A DNA stretch of 64,000 bases from Neoarius graeffei (GCF_027579695.1 NC_083572.1:11628915-11692914); one strand, 5' to 3'; positions 21,806 through 33,813 are shown, counted from the first letter of the stretch. The notes: generated by a model not told the origin, from the sequence alone. Program-made: numbers and translations.

Positions 21806-21847
<42 letters not shown>
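21806..21847. repeat. (TG)21 microsatellite
   Basis: Uninterrupted GT/TG dinucleotide run. The cysteine-valine ORF across it is an artefact. Confidence 0.97.
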
Positions 21848-21849
<2 letters not shown>

Positions 21850-22970
21850 GTCCCCAAAATGTACCCTCATCATCACAGTGATTATAACAGCATCCAACCT
21901 CAATTCTCACACAATTCATCCACCATACACACACATACCCCCCAGCAATTTAGGATTGAAAGAGAGGTGCCACCTCCTCTCAACCCTTCATCACCACGGC
22001 AACATACCAGCACCAGCGAGGCCCTGAAAAGGCCAAAAAGAAACAGGAACAAAAGGCAATATTGTGTACTTCCTCTTTGTGTCTGCAGGAGATTAGGCCT
22101 GTATCTCTGGCCACTTTTCATTACGGCTGCAGGTGAGAAGACAGAGGCAGGGGCTATCAGTTCCTAGTAAGCAAGCCATAGATGAATGGGATGGAACAAA
22201 TGATAGGAGGTCTTTAGGAGTGAGAATGGATGGTGGAGGGAGGAGGGGTGTTTTAGTGGGATAATATATGTGTTTGGGGTGGACGCGGACTGGAAATGTT
22301 GCTTTCTGTTTCATGGTTGGTGAGAAACCATATCTTCTCTTTTTCCAAGAAAGGATCAGATCATAAATGCTTTTTTTGCGCAACATTTCTTCTCTTGTTG
22401 TTTTGTTGATGTGCTTCACAGCATACATTATCGTCGAAAATTGGTTGAGACGCCAAGATCCCACTTGCGCTTGGTGATGGTATTTCGGAGTTTATCCCTT
22501 GGCTATATAAAGAATTTAGTATCTATAGTTTCATACTACAGTATGCGTTCAATTATTTTCACTAAACATTATAATCTTCTTTCAGAATGACAGCTAGGTG
22601 TGATATAATTAGTTGTGATATCTTTCAGTAGCTAGTCATTGAAATTTGGGTGAAGTAATGGATGATATCACAAGGCCTCATCAATGGTATAATAAAAATG
22701 AATCTTCCCCATTCTTTCATTTTATTAGCTGCCTTTGTTAGTCGCCCTTTTAGTGTTTGTGACATCCTGGTTACATTTACCATTGGTGTATATATCCATT
22801 ATGAAATGAATTCCTTATTACTATTACTTACTATTATTAGTTTTAAGGCAGGTCATTGCTATTCGTCTTCCTGAGTGAAAGTAATTTGACTTGCATTGAA
22901 AACATTCCTGCTGGTCATCTCTGCTGCTGTAATAAATGGAACCAATCAATGGTGCAGGGTCTCATTATTT
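21848..22970. other. Intergenic DNA, no gene seen
   Basis: A few ORFs of 70-130 codons occur on both strands but overlap each other and show no domain or conserved pattern; they are treated as chance. Confidence 0.45.
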
Positions 22971-23278
22971 GGAAAGATTCTCAGAGCCAATAGCAGATTG
23001 GTTCAAGTCACAGGAACACATTGACACAAAACCGTTTTACAGAAATCCAGGTTTAAATCTAGATACCTAATGAGCAAGGCTGAGTTCCCAGTAGTAAGGG
23101 ATTAAAGAAGAAATACATACAGTTGGAAAGATTCTCAGAGCCAATGGCAGATTGGTTCAAGTCACAGGGACACATTGACACAAAACTGTTTTACAGAAAT
23201 CCAGGTTTAAATCTAGATACCTAATGAGCAAGGCTGAGTTCCCAGTAGCAAGGGATTAAAGAAGAAATACATACAGTT
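22971..23278. repeat. 154-bp direct tandem duplication
   Basis: Copies 22971-23124 and 23125-23278 differ at only a few positions. Each ends with AAATACATACAGTT. The second copy ends inside the first five bases (CAGTT) of the Tc1 element starting at 23274, so the duplicated unit includes the Tc1 terminus. Confidence 0.92.
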
Positions 23279-23529
23279 ATGGTCAGAAGTTTACATACAG
23301 TGACAAGAATGTCATCCTGGATATGAATGGCATGGCAATATTTGGGCTTTCAATAATTTAATTGAACTGTTCTTTTTCTGTGGCAGAATGTACAGCATGC
23401 ATCTTTAATTAAAAACCACTAGAATTTGGTGCACAAGTTTTAATTTTCTTTGGGTTTACTGAAATCAACACAGGGTCAAAATTATACCTACAGCACACCT
23501 AATATTTGGGTAAAATGTCTCTTCGCAAA

Positions 23530-23927
23530 ATTCACCTTCTTATCTCATCTCATTATCTCTAGCCGCTTCATCCTTCTACAGGGCAGCAGGCAAGCTGGAG
23601 CCTATCCCAGCTGACTACGGGCGAAAGGCGGGGTACACCCTGGACAAGTCGCCAGGTCATCACAGGGCTGACACATAGACACAGACAACCATTCACACTC
23701 ACATTCACACCTACGGTCAATTTAGAGTCACTAGTTAACCTAACCTGCATGTCTTTGGACTATGGGGGGAAACCGGAGCACCCGGAGGAAACCCATGCGG
23801 ACACGGGGAGAACATGCAAACTCCGCACAGAAAGGCCCTTGTCGGCCACGGGGTTCGAACCCTGACCTTCTTGCTGTGAAGTGACAGCGCTAACCACTAC
23901 ACCACTGTGCCGCCCAAGATTCACCTT
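23530..23927 (-). repeat. tRNA-headed SINE, copy 3, with 9-bp TSD
   Basis: Same family as the copy at 953. It is flanked by ATTCACCTT at 23530-23538 and 23919-23927. It is inserted in the 3' half of the Tc1 transposase relic. Confidence 0.85.
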
Positions 23928-24824
23928 GACCAAACATTTTTGTTTACATGAATAAGCTTCTGGCAGAATTCTGGTTGGATATTTCATGACTCTTGATGGT
24001 AGAATTGGTAAAGTTCAATTAATTTTTCCTCCCCTTGGCATAGACTCAACTTATAAGCACAGTCCATATATTTTCAATAGGGTTGAAGTCAGGGCTTGTT
24101 TTAAGCTTAATGTTAGCCTGCTTTATCCTCCACAACCAGCTCTGATGCGTGTTTGGGTTCACTGTCCTGTTGTAACTCCCAAGTCGTGTTCAAGTTTCTG
24201 ATGGTTTATGCTGAAGAATTCTGAGGTAGTCCTCCTTCTTCATTATTCCATCCACTTTGTGCAATGAACCAGTTCCACTGGCAGCAAAACAGCCCCAGAG
24301 CATGATAATCCTACCACCACCACCAGCTGGTACAGTGTCCCTCTGTATATGGTGGTCATTGTGGCCAACAACTCAAGTTTTGTCTCATCTGACCATACAG
24401 CTATCCTCCAGAAGGCTTTTTCTTTGTCTGTGTGGTCAGCTTCAAACTTTAGTTAAGCTTGAAGGTGTCAATTTTGGAGCAGGGAATTATTTCTTGGATA
24501 GCAGCCTCTTAGTCCATGGTGATCTGAACTGTAGACAGTGATCCATCAGCTTCCAGTTCATGGCAGGGCTGTGCCATGGTGGTTCCCAGGTTGTTCCTGA
24601 CCATCCAAACCAATTTCCTTTCAGCTGAGGGTGACAGTTTTGGGTTTTCTTGAAGCAAAGTGGCTTGACAAAGTGACTACACCTCACAATAACTTGGATA
24701 CAATTGTTTGAACTGATCTTGGAATTTGCAATTGTTTAGAAATGGCTCCAAGAGACATTCCGGAGTTGTGTATATCTGTGATCCTCTTTCTCATATCTGC
24801 ACTGAGCTCCTTGGACTTTCCCAT
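23928..24824 (-). pseudogene. Dead Tc1 transposase
   Basis: The start codon is recognisable at 24824-24822 (reading M-G-K-S-K-E-L-S on the minus strand), the usual N-terminus of fish Tc1 transposases. The frame is then broken by several stops and indels, by the SINE at 23530-23927, and its last part lies left of that SINE. Not functional. Confidence 0.75.
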
Positions 24825-25005
24825 TTTACTGTGTATTGGTCAATCCAATGAGTGCTGTAAACAAACCCTTTTTATGAAGGCACAGAGAAGAGGATCACGT
24901 GACCCATCGACAGCGATGCCTGCGTAGTTTTTAGCTCTGCTCTCAAAGTCTAATTTTTTCAATAATCCTATCATATATCTCGAATACTTCAACAACATTT
25001 TCATC

Positions 25006-26071
25006 ATGAATCCTTCCCCAAGCAAAGAAGCACAGAAAAGGGAGAATGAACAGTCGTCTATAAAGAAAAAATTAAAGGATTCTGCCATCTCTAAGGATGA
25101 ACTATTTAGCTATAGCTAATGGCATAAAGCTAGCCCTCCAAGAGCAACAACGTGGCCTAGATGTGGCGGTAGCCTCTGCTGTCAGGGAAGCGGTGGACTC
25201 TATCCTTGTCCCAGTACTACATGATTTACGAACAGAAATCCAAAAGACTAATGAAACTGTGAAAGAAATTAGTAGGAAACTTGAAGATGTAGTCAAATCT
25301 ACTAAAAGGACCTAAGACCGCGTGGACTCTGTCCAGGCAGCTGCACGAGAGGATAGGCAATCGGCTATCGAGCTAAGAACACAGCTAGAGCAGCTCACCA
25401 CAAAGTTGATGGATCTGGAGGACTGGGGACGAAGAAATAACGTAAGGCTGGTTGGCTTACCAGAAGCAGTGGAGGGTTCGGATGCAATCGGTTACCTCAA
25501 AGATAACCTCCCCAAGTGGATCCCTTCATTGGTGGACCAAGACATTGACATAGAGCGGGCTCATCATGTGTATGATGGAGGAGAGACTAACCCCAACAAG
25601 CCACACACCCTCATCTTCAGATTACTGCGTTGGCAAGACAGATCAGCTATCCTCAACGGGGCACGTCAAGTTTATCCAGTTAAGTACGCTTCCAACAAAG
25701 TTACCCACTGGTCTCCGTCTGATTCGGCATCAACAGCTAGCACGCTCCTGTTCTTCCCTGACTACAGTCCACCGACTGCAGCAAGGAGAAAGAGCTTCAG
25801 TTCTGTCATAAAGAAAGCTAAAGACATGGGTCTGGAGCCATTCCTCATCTACCCGGAGCAGATCAAGCTGCAGCATAAAGGCGAAAAGAAGATGTTCAAC
25901 TCCCCCAAAGCCGCCAAAGATTTCATCAACTCTCTTCCACGGAGGTCCACCACCACAGCGGTATGGCGTGATGGTGGAGCTACTGCCTCTGCAGCCTCTA
26001 ATCCAAGCATCGAGAAGAACCACGGGGCTCCTCCACATGCAGAAGGCAACTTAGTGGATATGAAGGAATGA
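25006..26071 (+). pseudogene. LINE ORF1 (RNA-binding protein), broken
   Basis: The first 38 codons from ATG 25006 (M-N-P-S-P-S-K-E) end at a stop. The frame continues after a shift from about 25097 as a coiled coil (E-I-Q-K-T-N-E-T-V-K-E-I-S-R-K-L), has one TAA at 25313-25315, and runs on to 26071. The part from 25400 carries L-E-D-W-G-R-R-N-N-V-R, the conserved start of the L1 ORF1p RRM, and a C-terminal domain with L-I-Y-P. In L1 elements this protein coats the RNA and acts as a chaperone. One frameshift plus one nonsense codon mark it as dead. Confidence 0.85.
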
Positions 26072-26288
26072 ACTTTCATAATTTAACGTGCACAAGTTAT
26101 GTAGCAATGGACAGTCTCAGGAGCCTTACAAGGTATTTGGAATGTTTTGAAATGTGAGATTAACTAGGCTACATCTTCTGATAGTTGTTTCCAGTATGAT
26201 TTAACATTAGCATGCTAAATTGGCCTAGTTTCACCAGTTCGAGAGGTGATGTTTTTTTTTTTTTGTTCAGGTTATGACTGTGTGGGCT

Positions 26289-26935
26289 TAAGGCCAATTT
26301 ATGCTGACAACCCAGTCCTCGCAGATAGCGTCGCAGACAGTGTCTGCGTAGCCCCCCCACCTTCGCAGACGCTCTGCGCGCACCTCCCAAAAATTGTGAC
26401 CACCGCAGAAGCCTCGCAGACAGCGCCGCAGACAAGAGGGCTCTGATTAGTCCACTCTACATCCGCTGTACACGCACTTCCGCTTCCCTACTTTCCCGGT
26501 TTGGTTTGTTTTCACGACCGGCATTTTTAAAAACACGAGCGAAGATGGAGCAGCATGAAGAGCGGTTGACTGAGGAAGTGAGGAAGTACGTACATCTATA
26601 CGACTCCAGTTCTAGTCATTATAAAAAAAAAAAAAGTTTGAGTCATTATAAGCAACCGGAGGATAAACTCTCCACTAACCACACCCACCAACTACTCCTA
26701 GCGACTTCGCGCCCCCTTGCGTTGTGCCGGTGAATAACATCGTGCACGCCTACCCGCTCAACGATAAATTATAACTGTCTGCAAAAAGCTATCTGCAAAA
26801 GCCTTGCCGCAAGAGCATGCAGAGACCTTTAGCTGTTACTACAGCCATGCGTTGGTGTGGATTGGTCACGAATCAGACAATGCATATGTTTTTACAGACC
26901 TACGGATTCATGTCTGTGCGGTCTGTGTTTGTTTT
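26289..26935 (+). mobile_element. Putative Harbinger-type DNA element with MADF fragment
   Basis: Lies between ORF1 and ORF2, where a LINE normally has a short spacer. It is GC-rich with repeated CGCAGACAG words. It holds an ORF starting near 26546 with E-E-R-L-T-E-E-V-R-K-Y-V-H-L-Y-D, a good match to the start of a MADF (Myb/SANT-like) domain as encoded by PIF/Harbinger transposons. Both ends are uncertain. Confidence 0.45.
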
Positions 26936-27070
26936 TTTTATATATAGTTTTACCCATCCCTTTCCCATTACAGACATATTCATACTCTTTGTTAGGATAT
27001 CAGCAAGCATGCATATTCTCTATCTTATATTAACACGCTTATACTTTAAGGCAGATCTTAGCCATATAAT

Positions 27071-27720
27071 ATGTCGACGCAGTCATTGAATATATTATCA
27101 CTCAACGTGGATGGCCTAAACTCTGCTATCAAACGAACTCGTGTTCTTGAGTATCTCCATCGTAAAAAGGTGGACATTGCCCTGATCCAAGAAATGCACC
27201 TAAAACAATGTGACGTGGCACATTTTCAAAACAGGCATTACAGATTAATGATATCATCGTGAGCCCGAAATAAGACCAAGGGGGTATGCATCCTTATTAA
27301 CCGGAAGCTGTCTTGCGATATAAATGGCACTGGTAATGATGAGAATGGAAGACTTGCTTTTGCCCATATTAGCATGCATAATCATAAATTGGCGTTCACA
27401 TCCATATACTGCCCAAATGAGCCTGACAGAGACTTTTGTTCTTATATTGGAAACACATTATTAGAACATAATGACTGTTCTTTCGTGGTGGGGGGTGATT
27501 TCAATGCAGTCCTTAACCCATCTCTTGATAAATCTAATTCAGATGCAATAGCTAATCCTTCATCTACCCTATTGAATATACTTATCAAAGATTTAAATCT
27601 TGTTGATATTTGGCGTATGCAGAATGCTACTGCCAGAGATTACATGTTTTTCTCCAATAGGCATAAGACATTTTCCCGGATAGATTATATTTTTCTAAGC
27701 CCAACATTAATTGCTGGACA
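27071..27720 (+). pseudogene. LINE ORF2, endonuclease part
   Basis: Starts with L-N-I-L-S-L-N-V-D-G-L-N, the usual N-terminus of an APE-type endonuclease, and contains A-L-I-Q-E-M-H, G-G-D-F-N-A-V and F-S-R-I-D-Y-I-F, the catalytic E, D/N and D regions. A TGA at about 27260 (probably from CGA) interrupts it. It is cut at 27720 by a Tc1 insertion and resumes at 29319 with L-L-S-D-H-S, the catalytic His motif. It would nick target DNA for retrotransposition. Confidence 0.88.
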
Positions 27721-29318
27721 TACAGTGGGGCAAAAAAGTATTTAGTCAGCCACCAATTGTGCAAGTTCTCCCACTTTAAAAGATGAGAGAGGCCTGTAAT
27801 TTTCATCATAGGTACACTTCAACTATGAGAGACAGAATGGGGGGAAAGAATACAGGAAATCACATTGTAGGATTTTTAATGAATTAATTGGTAAATTCCT
27901 CGGTAAAATAAGTATTTGGTCACCTACAAACAAGCAAGATTTCTGGCTCTCACAGACCTGTAACAACTTCTTTAAGAGGCTCCTCTGTCCTCCACTCGTT
28001 ACCTGTATTCATGGCAGCTGTTTGAACTCATTATCAGTATAAAAGACACCTGTCCACAACCTCAAACAGTCACACTCCAAACTCCACTATGGCCAAGACC
28101 AAAGAGCTGTCAAAGGACACCAGAAACAAAACTGTAGACCTGCACCAGGCTGGGAAGACTGAATCTGCAATAGGTAAGTAGCTTGGTGTGAAGAAATCAA
28201 CTGTGGGAGCAATTATTAGAAAATGGAAGACATACAAGACCACTGATAATCTCCCTCGATCTGGGGCTCCATGCAAGATCTCACCCCATGGGGTCAAAAT
28301 GATCACAAGAACGGTGAGCAAAAATCCCAGAACCACATGGGGGGACCTAGTGAATGACCTGCAGAGAGCTGGGACCAAAGTAACAAAGGCTACCATCAGT
28401 AACACACTACGCCACCAGGGACTCAAATCCTGCAGTGCCCCTCTGCTTAAGCCAGTACATGTCCAGGCCCGTCTGAAATTTGCTAGAGAGCATTTGGATG
28501 ATCCAGAAGAGGATTGGGAGAATGTCATATGGTCAGATGAAACCAAAATAGAACTTTTTGGTAAAAACTCAACTTGTCGTGTTTGGAGGAGAAAGAATGC
28601 TGAGTTGCATCCAAAGAACACCATACCTACTGTGAAGCATGGGGGTGGAAACATCATGCTTTGGGGCTGTTTTTCTGCAAAGGGACCAGGACGACTGATC
28701 CGTGTAAAGGAAAGAATGAATGGGGCCATGTATCGTGAGATTTTGAGTGAAAACCTCCTTCCATCAGCAAGGGCATTGAAGATGAAATGTGGCTGGGTCT
28801 TTCAGCATGACAATGATCCCAAACACACCGCCCGGGCAACGAAGGAGTGGCTTCGTAAGAAGCATTTCAAGGTCCTGGAGTGGCCTAGCCAGTCTCCAGA
28901 TCTCAACCCCATAGAAAATCTTTGGAGGGAGTTGAAAGTCTGTGTTGCCCAGCGACAGCCCCAAAACATCACTGCTCTAGAGGAGATCTGCATGGAGGAA
29001 TGGGCCAAAATACCAGCAACAGTGTGTGAAAACCTTGTGAAGACTTACAGAAAACGTTTGACCTCTGTCATTGCCAACAAAGGGTATATAACAAAGTATT
29101 GAGATTAACTTTTTTTATTGACCAAATACTTATTTTCCACCATAATTTGCAAATAATTTCTTTAAAAATCAGACAATGTGATTTTCTGTATTTTTTTTTC
29201 TCATTTTGTCTCTTAGTTGAGGTGTACCTATGATAAAAATTACAGGCCTCTCTCATCTTTTTAAGTGGGAGAACTTGCACAATTGGTGACTGACTAAATA
29301 CTTTTTTGCCCCACTGTA
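27721..29318 (+). mobile_element. Tc1-type transposon inside LINE ORF2
   Basis: Termini CAGTGGGGCAAAAAAGTA (27723) and its inverted copy ending GCCCCACTG (29316), flanked by the TA duplication (27721-27722 and 29317-29318). About 1.6 kb. It carries one transposase gene with a single premature stop. Confidence 0.93.
28089..29102 (+). pseudogene. Tc1 transposase with one nonsense codon
   Basis: From ATG 28089 (M-A-K-T-K-E-L-S) the frame has a single TAG at 28179-28181 (codon 31) and is then open to TGA 29100-29102. An N-terminal paired-like helix-turn-helix is followed by the DDE domain: W-S-D-E-T (first Asp), Q-H-D-N-D (second Asp) and P-I-E-N-L (Glu), with 34 residues between the last two, the DD34E signature of Tc1. 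Only the one stop prevents a full-length product; translation from an internal start at 28188 would lack the first DNA-binding helices. Confidence 0.9.
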
Positions 29319-30865
29319 TATCCATTACCATTTTACCAATTCTACTATCTGATCATTCTGCAGTATTATGCAACGTTGATCTGCCCAACATTAAGACAAA
29401 GGCCCCCAGGTGGCGTTTAAACACATCTTTACTAACTAACACTAGTTTTATTGGTTCACTCAAAAGTCAATTAAAATATTTTTTAGATATTAACACAAAG
29501 GAATGCTCCAATCCGCAAATTTTATGGGAAGCCACAAAGTGCTTTATTCATGGTTTCTGTATTTAATTCTCCTCAACTCTAGCTAAAACAAAAGCTTCCC
29601 AGATCACAAATCTTGAAAACAAAATAGAATTGTTAGAGAACTTACAAAAACAGTTTCTCAGATGAGCAGTCTAAACTGCTGACATCTTTGAAAAATGAAC
29701 ACAAGACGCCATCTGTATCAAAGGCGGAATTTATGCTGCATAGAATTAGACAAAAGTACTACTTTGATTCAGAGAGACCTAGTCACCTGCTGGCTCTTAT
29801 GCTTAAGGAATGTGAAACAAAAGCTCACATCCCAGCAATAAATAAGCCTGATGGCAAAATTACAACCAATCCGCAGGCCATCAATAATACTTTTTCAACA
29901 TTTTATGAAAATCTATACAAATCAGAGATTGCTCATGACGATGCTACTTGTAAACATTTTATTGACAAATTGGAACTTCCCTGCCTTGAACAAACAGACC
30001 AAGATGATCTGGAAGCTGCGTTGAATCTGGATGAACTACACAGAGCTTTGAAATGTCTCAATAAAGGCAAATCACCTGGTTTGGATGGCCTCCCACCAGG
30101 GCTTTATGTAGAACTTTGGGACATGGTGGGCACACTCATACTTGATTCATTTAATTTTGCAATCAAGAGTGGGACCTTTCATAGAGACCAAAAAACAGCA
30201 CTCATCACCGTAATCTTGAAAAAGGGAAAAGATCCATTGGAATGCTCTAGTTTTAGACCAATATCCTTACTTACAAGTGATCTTAAGATATATGCCAAAG
30301 TTCTTGCTCTGCGCCTGGAAAAGGTTATTCAATCTCTAGTCAGTGAAGACCAAACAGGCTTTATCAAGGGACGCTATGCATCTGACAACATGAGAAGGCT
30401 GCTACACATTATAGATGTGGCAGAGACACACCCAAATCCTTGTGCCGTATTTTCTCTTGACGCAGAGAAAGCCTTTGATAGGATAGAGTGGAAATATATG
30501 TGGGCAGTATTACAACGTTTTGGTTTCGGACATAATTTTATAGCAATGATCAAGGCGCTATACCACTTACCTTTAGCAAGTGTTCTAACAGGGGACATAA
30601 TCTCTTCTCCTTTTACCCTGCAGCGTGGAACAAGACAGGGGTGTCCACTTTCGCCACTTTTATTTTGTCTTTCTCTGGAACCTCTGGCACAAGCCATTAG
30701 GTAATCTACAGCTTCTCCGATGAAAATTGGTCATCATAACCATATTATATCTCTGTATGCAGATGATATAATTTTGTTCTTAGATAACTTTGACACCTCT
30801 ATTCACCCAGTCATTAAGGAATTCAGTCATTTCAGCAGCCTGTCAGGCTACAAAATTAATTGGAC
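29319..30865 (+). pseudogene. LINE ORF2, reverse transcriptase part
   Basis: Continues the endonuclease end (L-L-S-D-H-S-A-V), has stops and a frameshift around 29565-29690, then a long open segment 29688-30704. RT motifs: [40 protein letters not shown] and, after one TAA at 30702-30704, Y-A-D-D. The A-E-K-A-F-D form and L-S-P-L-L-F fit the L1/Tx1 clade. It is cut by a SINE at 30866. Confidence 0.9.
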
Positions 30866-31266
30866 AAAAGCTGCCCTTGGGGCGGCACGGTGGTGTAGTG
30901 GTTAGCGCTGTCGCCTCACAGCAAGAAGGTCCGGGTTCGAGCCCCGTGGCCTGTGAGGGCCTTTCTGTGTGGAGTTTGCATGTTCTCCCCGTGTCCGCGT
31001 GGGTTTCCTCCGGGTGCTCCGGTTTCCCCCACAGTCCAAAAACATGCAGGTTAGGTTAACTGGTGACTCTAAATTGACCGTAGGTGTGAATGTGAGTGTG
31101 AATGGTTGTCTGTGTCTATGTGTCAGCCCTGTGATGACCTGGCGACTTGTCCAGGGTGTACCCCGCCTTTCGCCCGTAGTCAGCTGGGATAGGCTCCAGC
31201 TTGCCTGCGACCCTGTAGAAGGATAAAGCGGCTAGAGATAATGAGATGAGATGAAAATCTGCCCTT
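30866..31266 (+). repeat. tRNA-headed SINE, plus strand, in the LINE
   Basis: Full-length copy with the head at 30880 (GGCGGCACGGTGGTGTAGTG) and an ATGAGATGAGATG tail. The flanking duplication AAAAKCTGCCCTT has one mismatch (30866-30878 and 31254-31266). Confidence 0.9.
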
Positions 31267-31807
31267 ATGCATCTAAATAATATACACACAAACGCTCCTA
31301 TTCTTAACTATATTCAGACCAAAAGCTCTTTTACATATCTGGGCATTACAATCTATAAACACATACATAAAATTAACAGAGACAACTTTAACACTATGCT
31401 AAACAAAATAAAATCAGACATCCATAGATGGAGGAATCTAAAGACGTCTCTTCAAGGTAGAATTAGCACAGTGAAAATGAATATATTGCCCCGTCTCAAC
31501 TTCCTTTTCTTTACGCTACCACTCTGCCCTCCTCCAAACTGTTTTAAAGACATTAACACCATGGTTTCACGTTTTATTTGGGATGGGAGGCGGCCTAGGA
31601 TCCATTTGACTACACTGCAACGACCCAAACTGCTGGGGGGTTTGGCAATACCAAACTTTGAACTTAATTATTGGGCTTTTCAGATCAAAGCACTCAGCAC
31701 ATGGGTTGACCCACAGTCTACCACTTCATAGAAATCAATTGAATCTGCTAAAATATTACCACACAAGCTGCAAGACATCCTATTCTCTAATGTAACAAAC
31801 AAAACGA
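31267..31807 (+). pseudogene. LINE ORF2, post-RT part
   Basis: Open segment with F-T-Y-L-G-I, I-K-S-D-I-H-R-W, S-R-F-I-W-D-G-R-R-P-R-I and K-L-L-G-G-L-A-I-P-N, all typical of the thumb and linker of fish L1-like ORF2. It ends in TAG near 31731 and is interrupted by the MITE at 31808. Confidence 0.85.
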
Positions 31808-32016
31808 TTAACCCTTTGGTGACTGACCCCTTGAAAATGGTTCCTCCAGGACAAGACAACGGAAAAACTAAAATACAAAAACAGAAAGATACGTCACAAT
31901 GCTCTTGTGCACAAAACAAAATGCTCTTGTATTTTAGTTTTTCCGTTGTCTTGGCAGCTGAAACGTCATCGTTCCTGGAGGAACCATTTTCAAGGGGTCA
32001 GTCACCAAAGGGTTAA
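31808..32016. mobile_element. TTAA-flanked MITE (piggyBac-like)
   Basis: 201-bp palindromic element with ends CCCTTTGGTGACTGACC and GGTCAGTCACCAAAGGG, inverted repeat extending about 80 bp on each side. It is flanked by TTAA at 31808-31811 and 32013-32016. TTAA target and CCC terminus are piggyBac traits. No coding capacity. Confidence 0.85.
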
Positions 32017-32632
32017 ACATAATTTTGGGCCCATCATTGCGAATTCTATACAGGTGTGGAAGAAAGCAGAACACTGGATGGGCGCACCCTCTAAATTCTG
32101 TCAGAACACACCACTATGGCATAACCCAAGGTTATTATGTGGTAATTAGCCATTTCATCAGCCATCTTGGTCATCTCTTGGAGTAAATACGTTAGGTGAT
32201 ATATATGATATTCAAGGTCTTTGTTCCATACAAGACTTAAGAACACGCTTCTCTCTTCCTGTGTCCTCTTATTTTGTTTACTTTCAACTAAGATCTACCC
32301 TAAAAATGTATGGAGTTCCCTGGGATTCTCCTCTCCCCTCACATCCCATGTTACGATGGATTGCACCATTACTGGGCAGATCATCTGTCTCTTTAATATA
32401 TAGTTCACTGATACAGCACAAGGCCAAGGCTTTACCAATTGAATCCATATGGAACAGGGAGCTGGGGAGTTTGAATATAGACTTAGATTGGGAGACAATA
32501 TGGTGTAATTTAAGTATGACTTCTAAGAACCTAGCTCACCAACTAATTCACTTCAAAACCATACACAGAGCCTACATCACACCCTATAAGAGATTCCGGA
32601 TGAAATTGCAAGTTACTTATGAGCAATTCCAG
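32017..32632 (+). pseudogene. LINE ORF2, C-terminal segment
   Basis: Contains K-M-Y-G-V-P-W, L-G-S-L-N-I-D-L-D-W and I-H-R-A-Y-I-T-P-Y-K, typical of the C-terminal region of L1-like ORF2, with frame breaks before 32261. Interrupted at about 32633 by a non-LINE segment and resumed near 33814. Confidence 0.8.
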
Positions 32633-33813
32633 CGTTATGGACGTGACACTTGAACTCAAAATGGCAACAAATGACCCAGTGCATGTTTTATTGTCTCCCA
32701 GTATTTAAACAGGTGTTGCATATTTTAAGGCTGTACCATACCGGAGAAGTGATAGAACAAGAACAATTCCCATAGTACATCTAGGGCATGCCAGAAAATG
32801 CCAATAAAAGATGCGTTATGGATGTGACAGAAAAAGTATCACTTTTCTTGGGTGACTGTACATTTTTATCAAACTCTGTGAAATTGTAAACCTAATGTCG
32901 AAATGGAGATATCCATTTGATAGAGGGGTCCAAGGGTCCAAGGTGAATATTAAAAAATATTTGTTTAAAATATTTTGTATTTCATGCAGAGTTTCGGAAG
33001 GAAAGGTCAGCGTTATGGATGTGACGAAATTCCGTTATGGATGTGACGCGTCTGAAATAGACGTGGCATATGTTTAGAAAATCAGCAATTTAACCACCAT
33101 AACCCTTTGAAAAACTCTCTAAATATCAGCTAAAACTATCAAAGTTCTTAAATAATATTTAGGATGGCTATTGTTTTGCTGTTTTGTGGATTTTAGCATA
33201 CATTTCTGTGGCTTGTGGCAATAATATAGAATTGTACATGATCAGGGCGGCACGGTGGTGTAGTGGTTAGCGCTGTCGCCTCACAGCAAGAAGGTCCTGG
33301 GTTCGAGCCCCGGGGCCGGCGAGGGCCTTTCTGTGTGGAGTTTGCATGTTCTCCCCGTGTCCGCGTGGGTTTCCTCCGGGTGCTCCGGTTTCCCCCACAG
33401 TCCAAAGACATGCAGGTTAGGTTAACTGGTGACTCTAAATTGACCGTAGGTGTGAATGTGAGTGTGAATGGTTGTCTGTGTCTATGTGTCAGCCCTGTGA
33501 TGACCTGGCGACTTGTCCAGGGTGTACCCCGCCTTTCGCCCGTAGTCAGCTGGGATAGGCTCCAGCTTGCCTGCGACCCTGTAGAAGGATAAAGCGGCTA
33601 GAGATAATGAGATAATGAATGTACATGATCAAAGTTGATTTTAGCTTGGGTTTTACATTATAAGAAAGAAAGACTGACAGTGACATATTAGGTTGGTTAC
33701 AAATTGGTTCAACTTATTCACATCTGTAAAATACAGGCCTAGGTGATATCTCTGGGAGTGGTTTTGATGTATTACATGTTGCTTTATTTTTGCATGGTGA
33801 GATTGACATTTAC
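32633..33813. mobile_element. Unidentified insertion with four 15-bp repeats
   Basis: This segment interrupts LINE ORF2. It holds four copies of CGTTATGGAYGTGAC (32633-32647, 32814-32828, 33011-33025, 33033-33047), no ORF over about 60 codons except in its SINE, and a SINE at 33233-33631. ATGG occurs at both presumed junctions (32637-32640 and 33814-33817). Spaced copies of one motif near an end fit subterminal transposase-binding sites. The family was not recognised and no terminal inverted repeat was found. Confidence 0.5.
33233..33631 (+). repeat. tRNA-headed SINE, plus strand, with 12-bp TSD
   Basis: Near-consensus full-length copy (33245-33619) flanked by the perfect duplication TGTACATGATCA at 33233-33244 and 33620-33631. 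Confidence 0.93.

Noticed and set aside
22093..22464. 123-codon antisense ORF in the 22 kb region
   Set aside because: No domain or homology pattern seen, and it overlaps other random ORFs.
28070..28729. 219-codon antisense ORF in the Tc1 element
   Set aside because: Shadow of the transposase on the opposite strand.
30895..30950. tRNA gene at SINE heads
   Set aside because: A-box and B-box are present but no complete cloverleaf; the sequence is the tRNA-derived head of a SINE.
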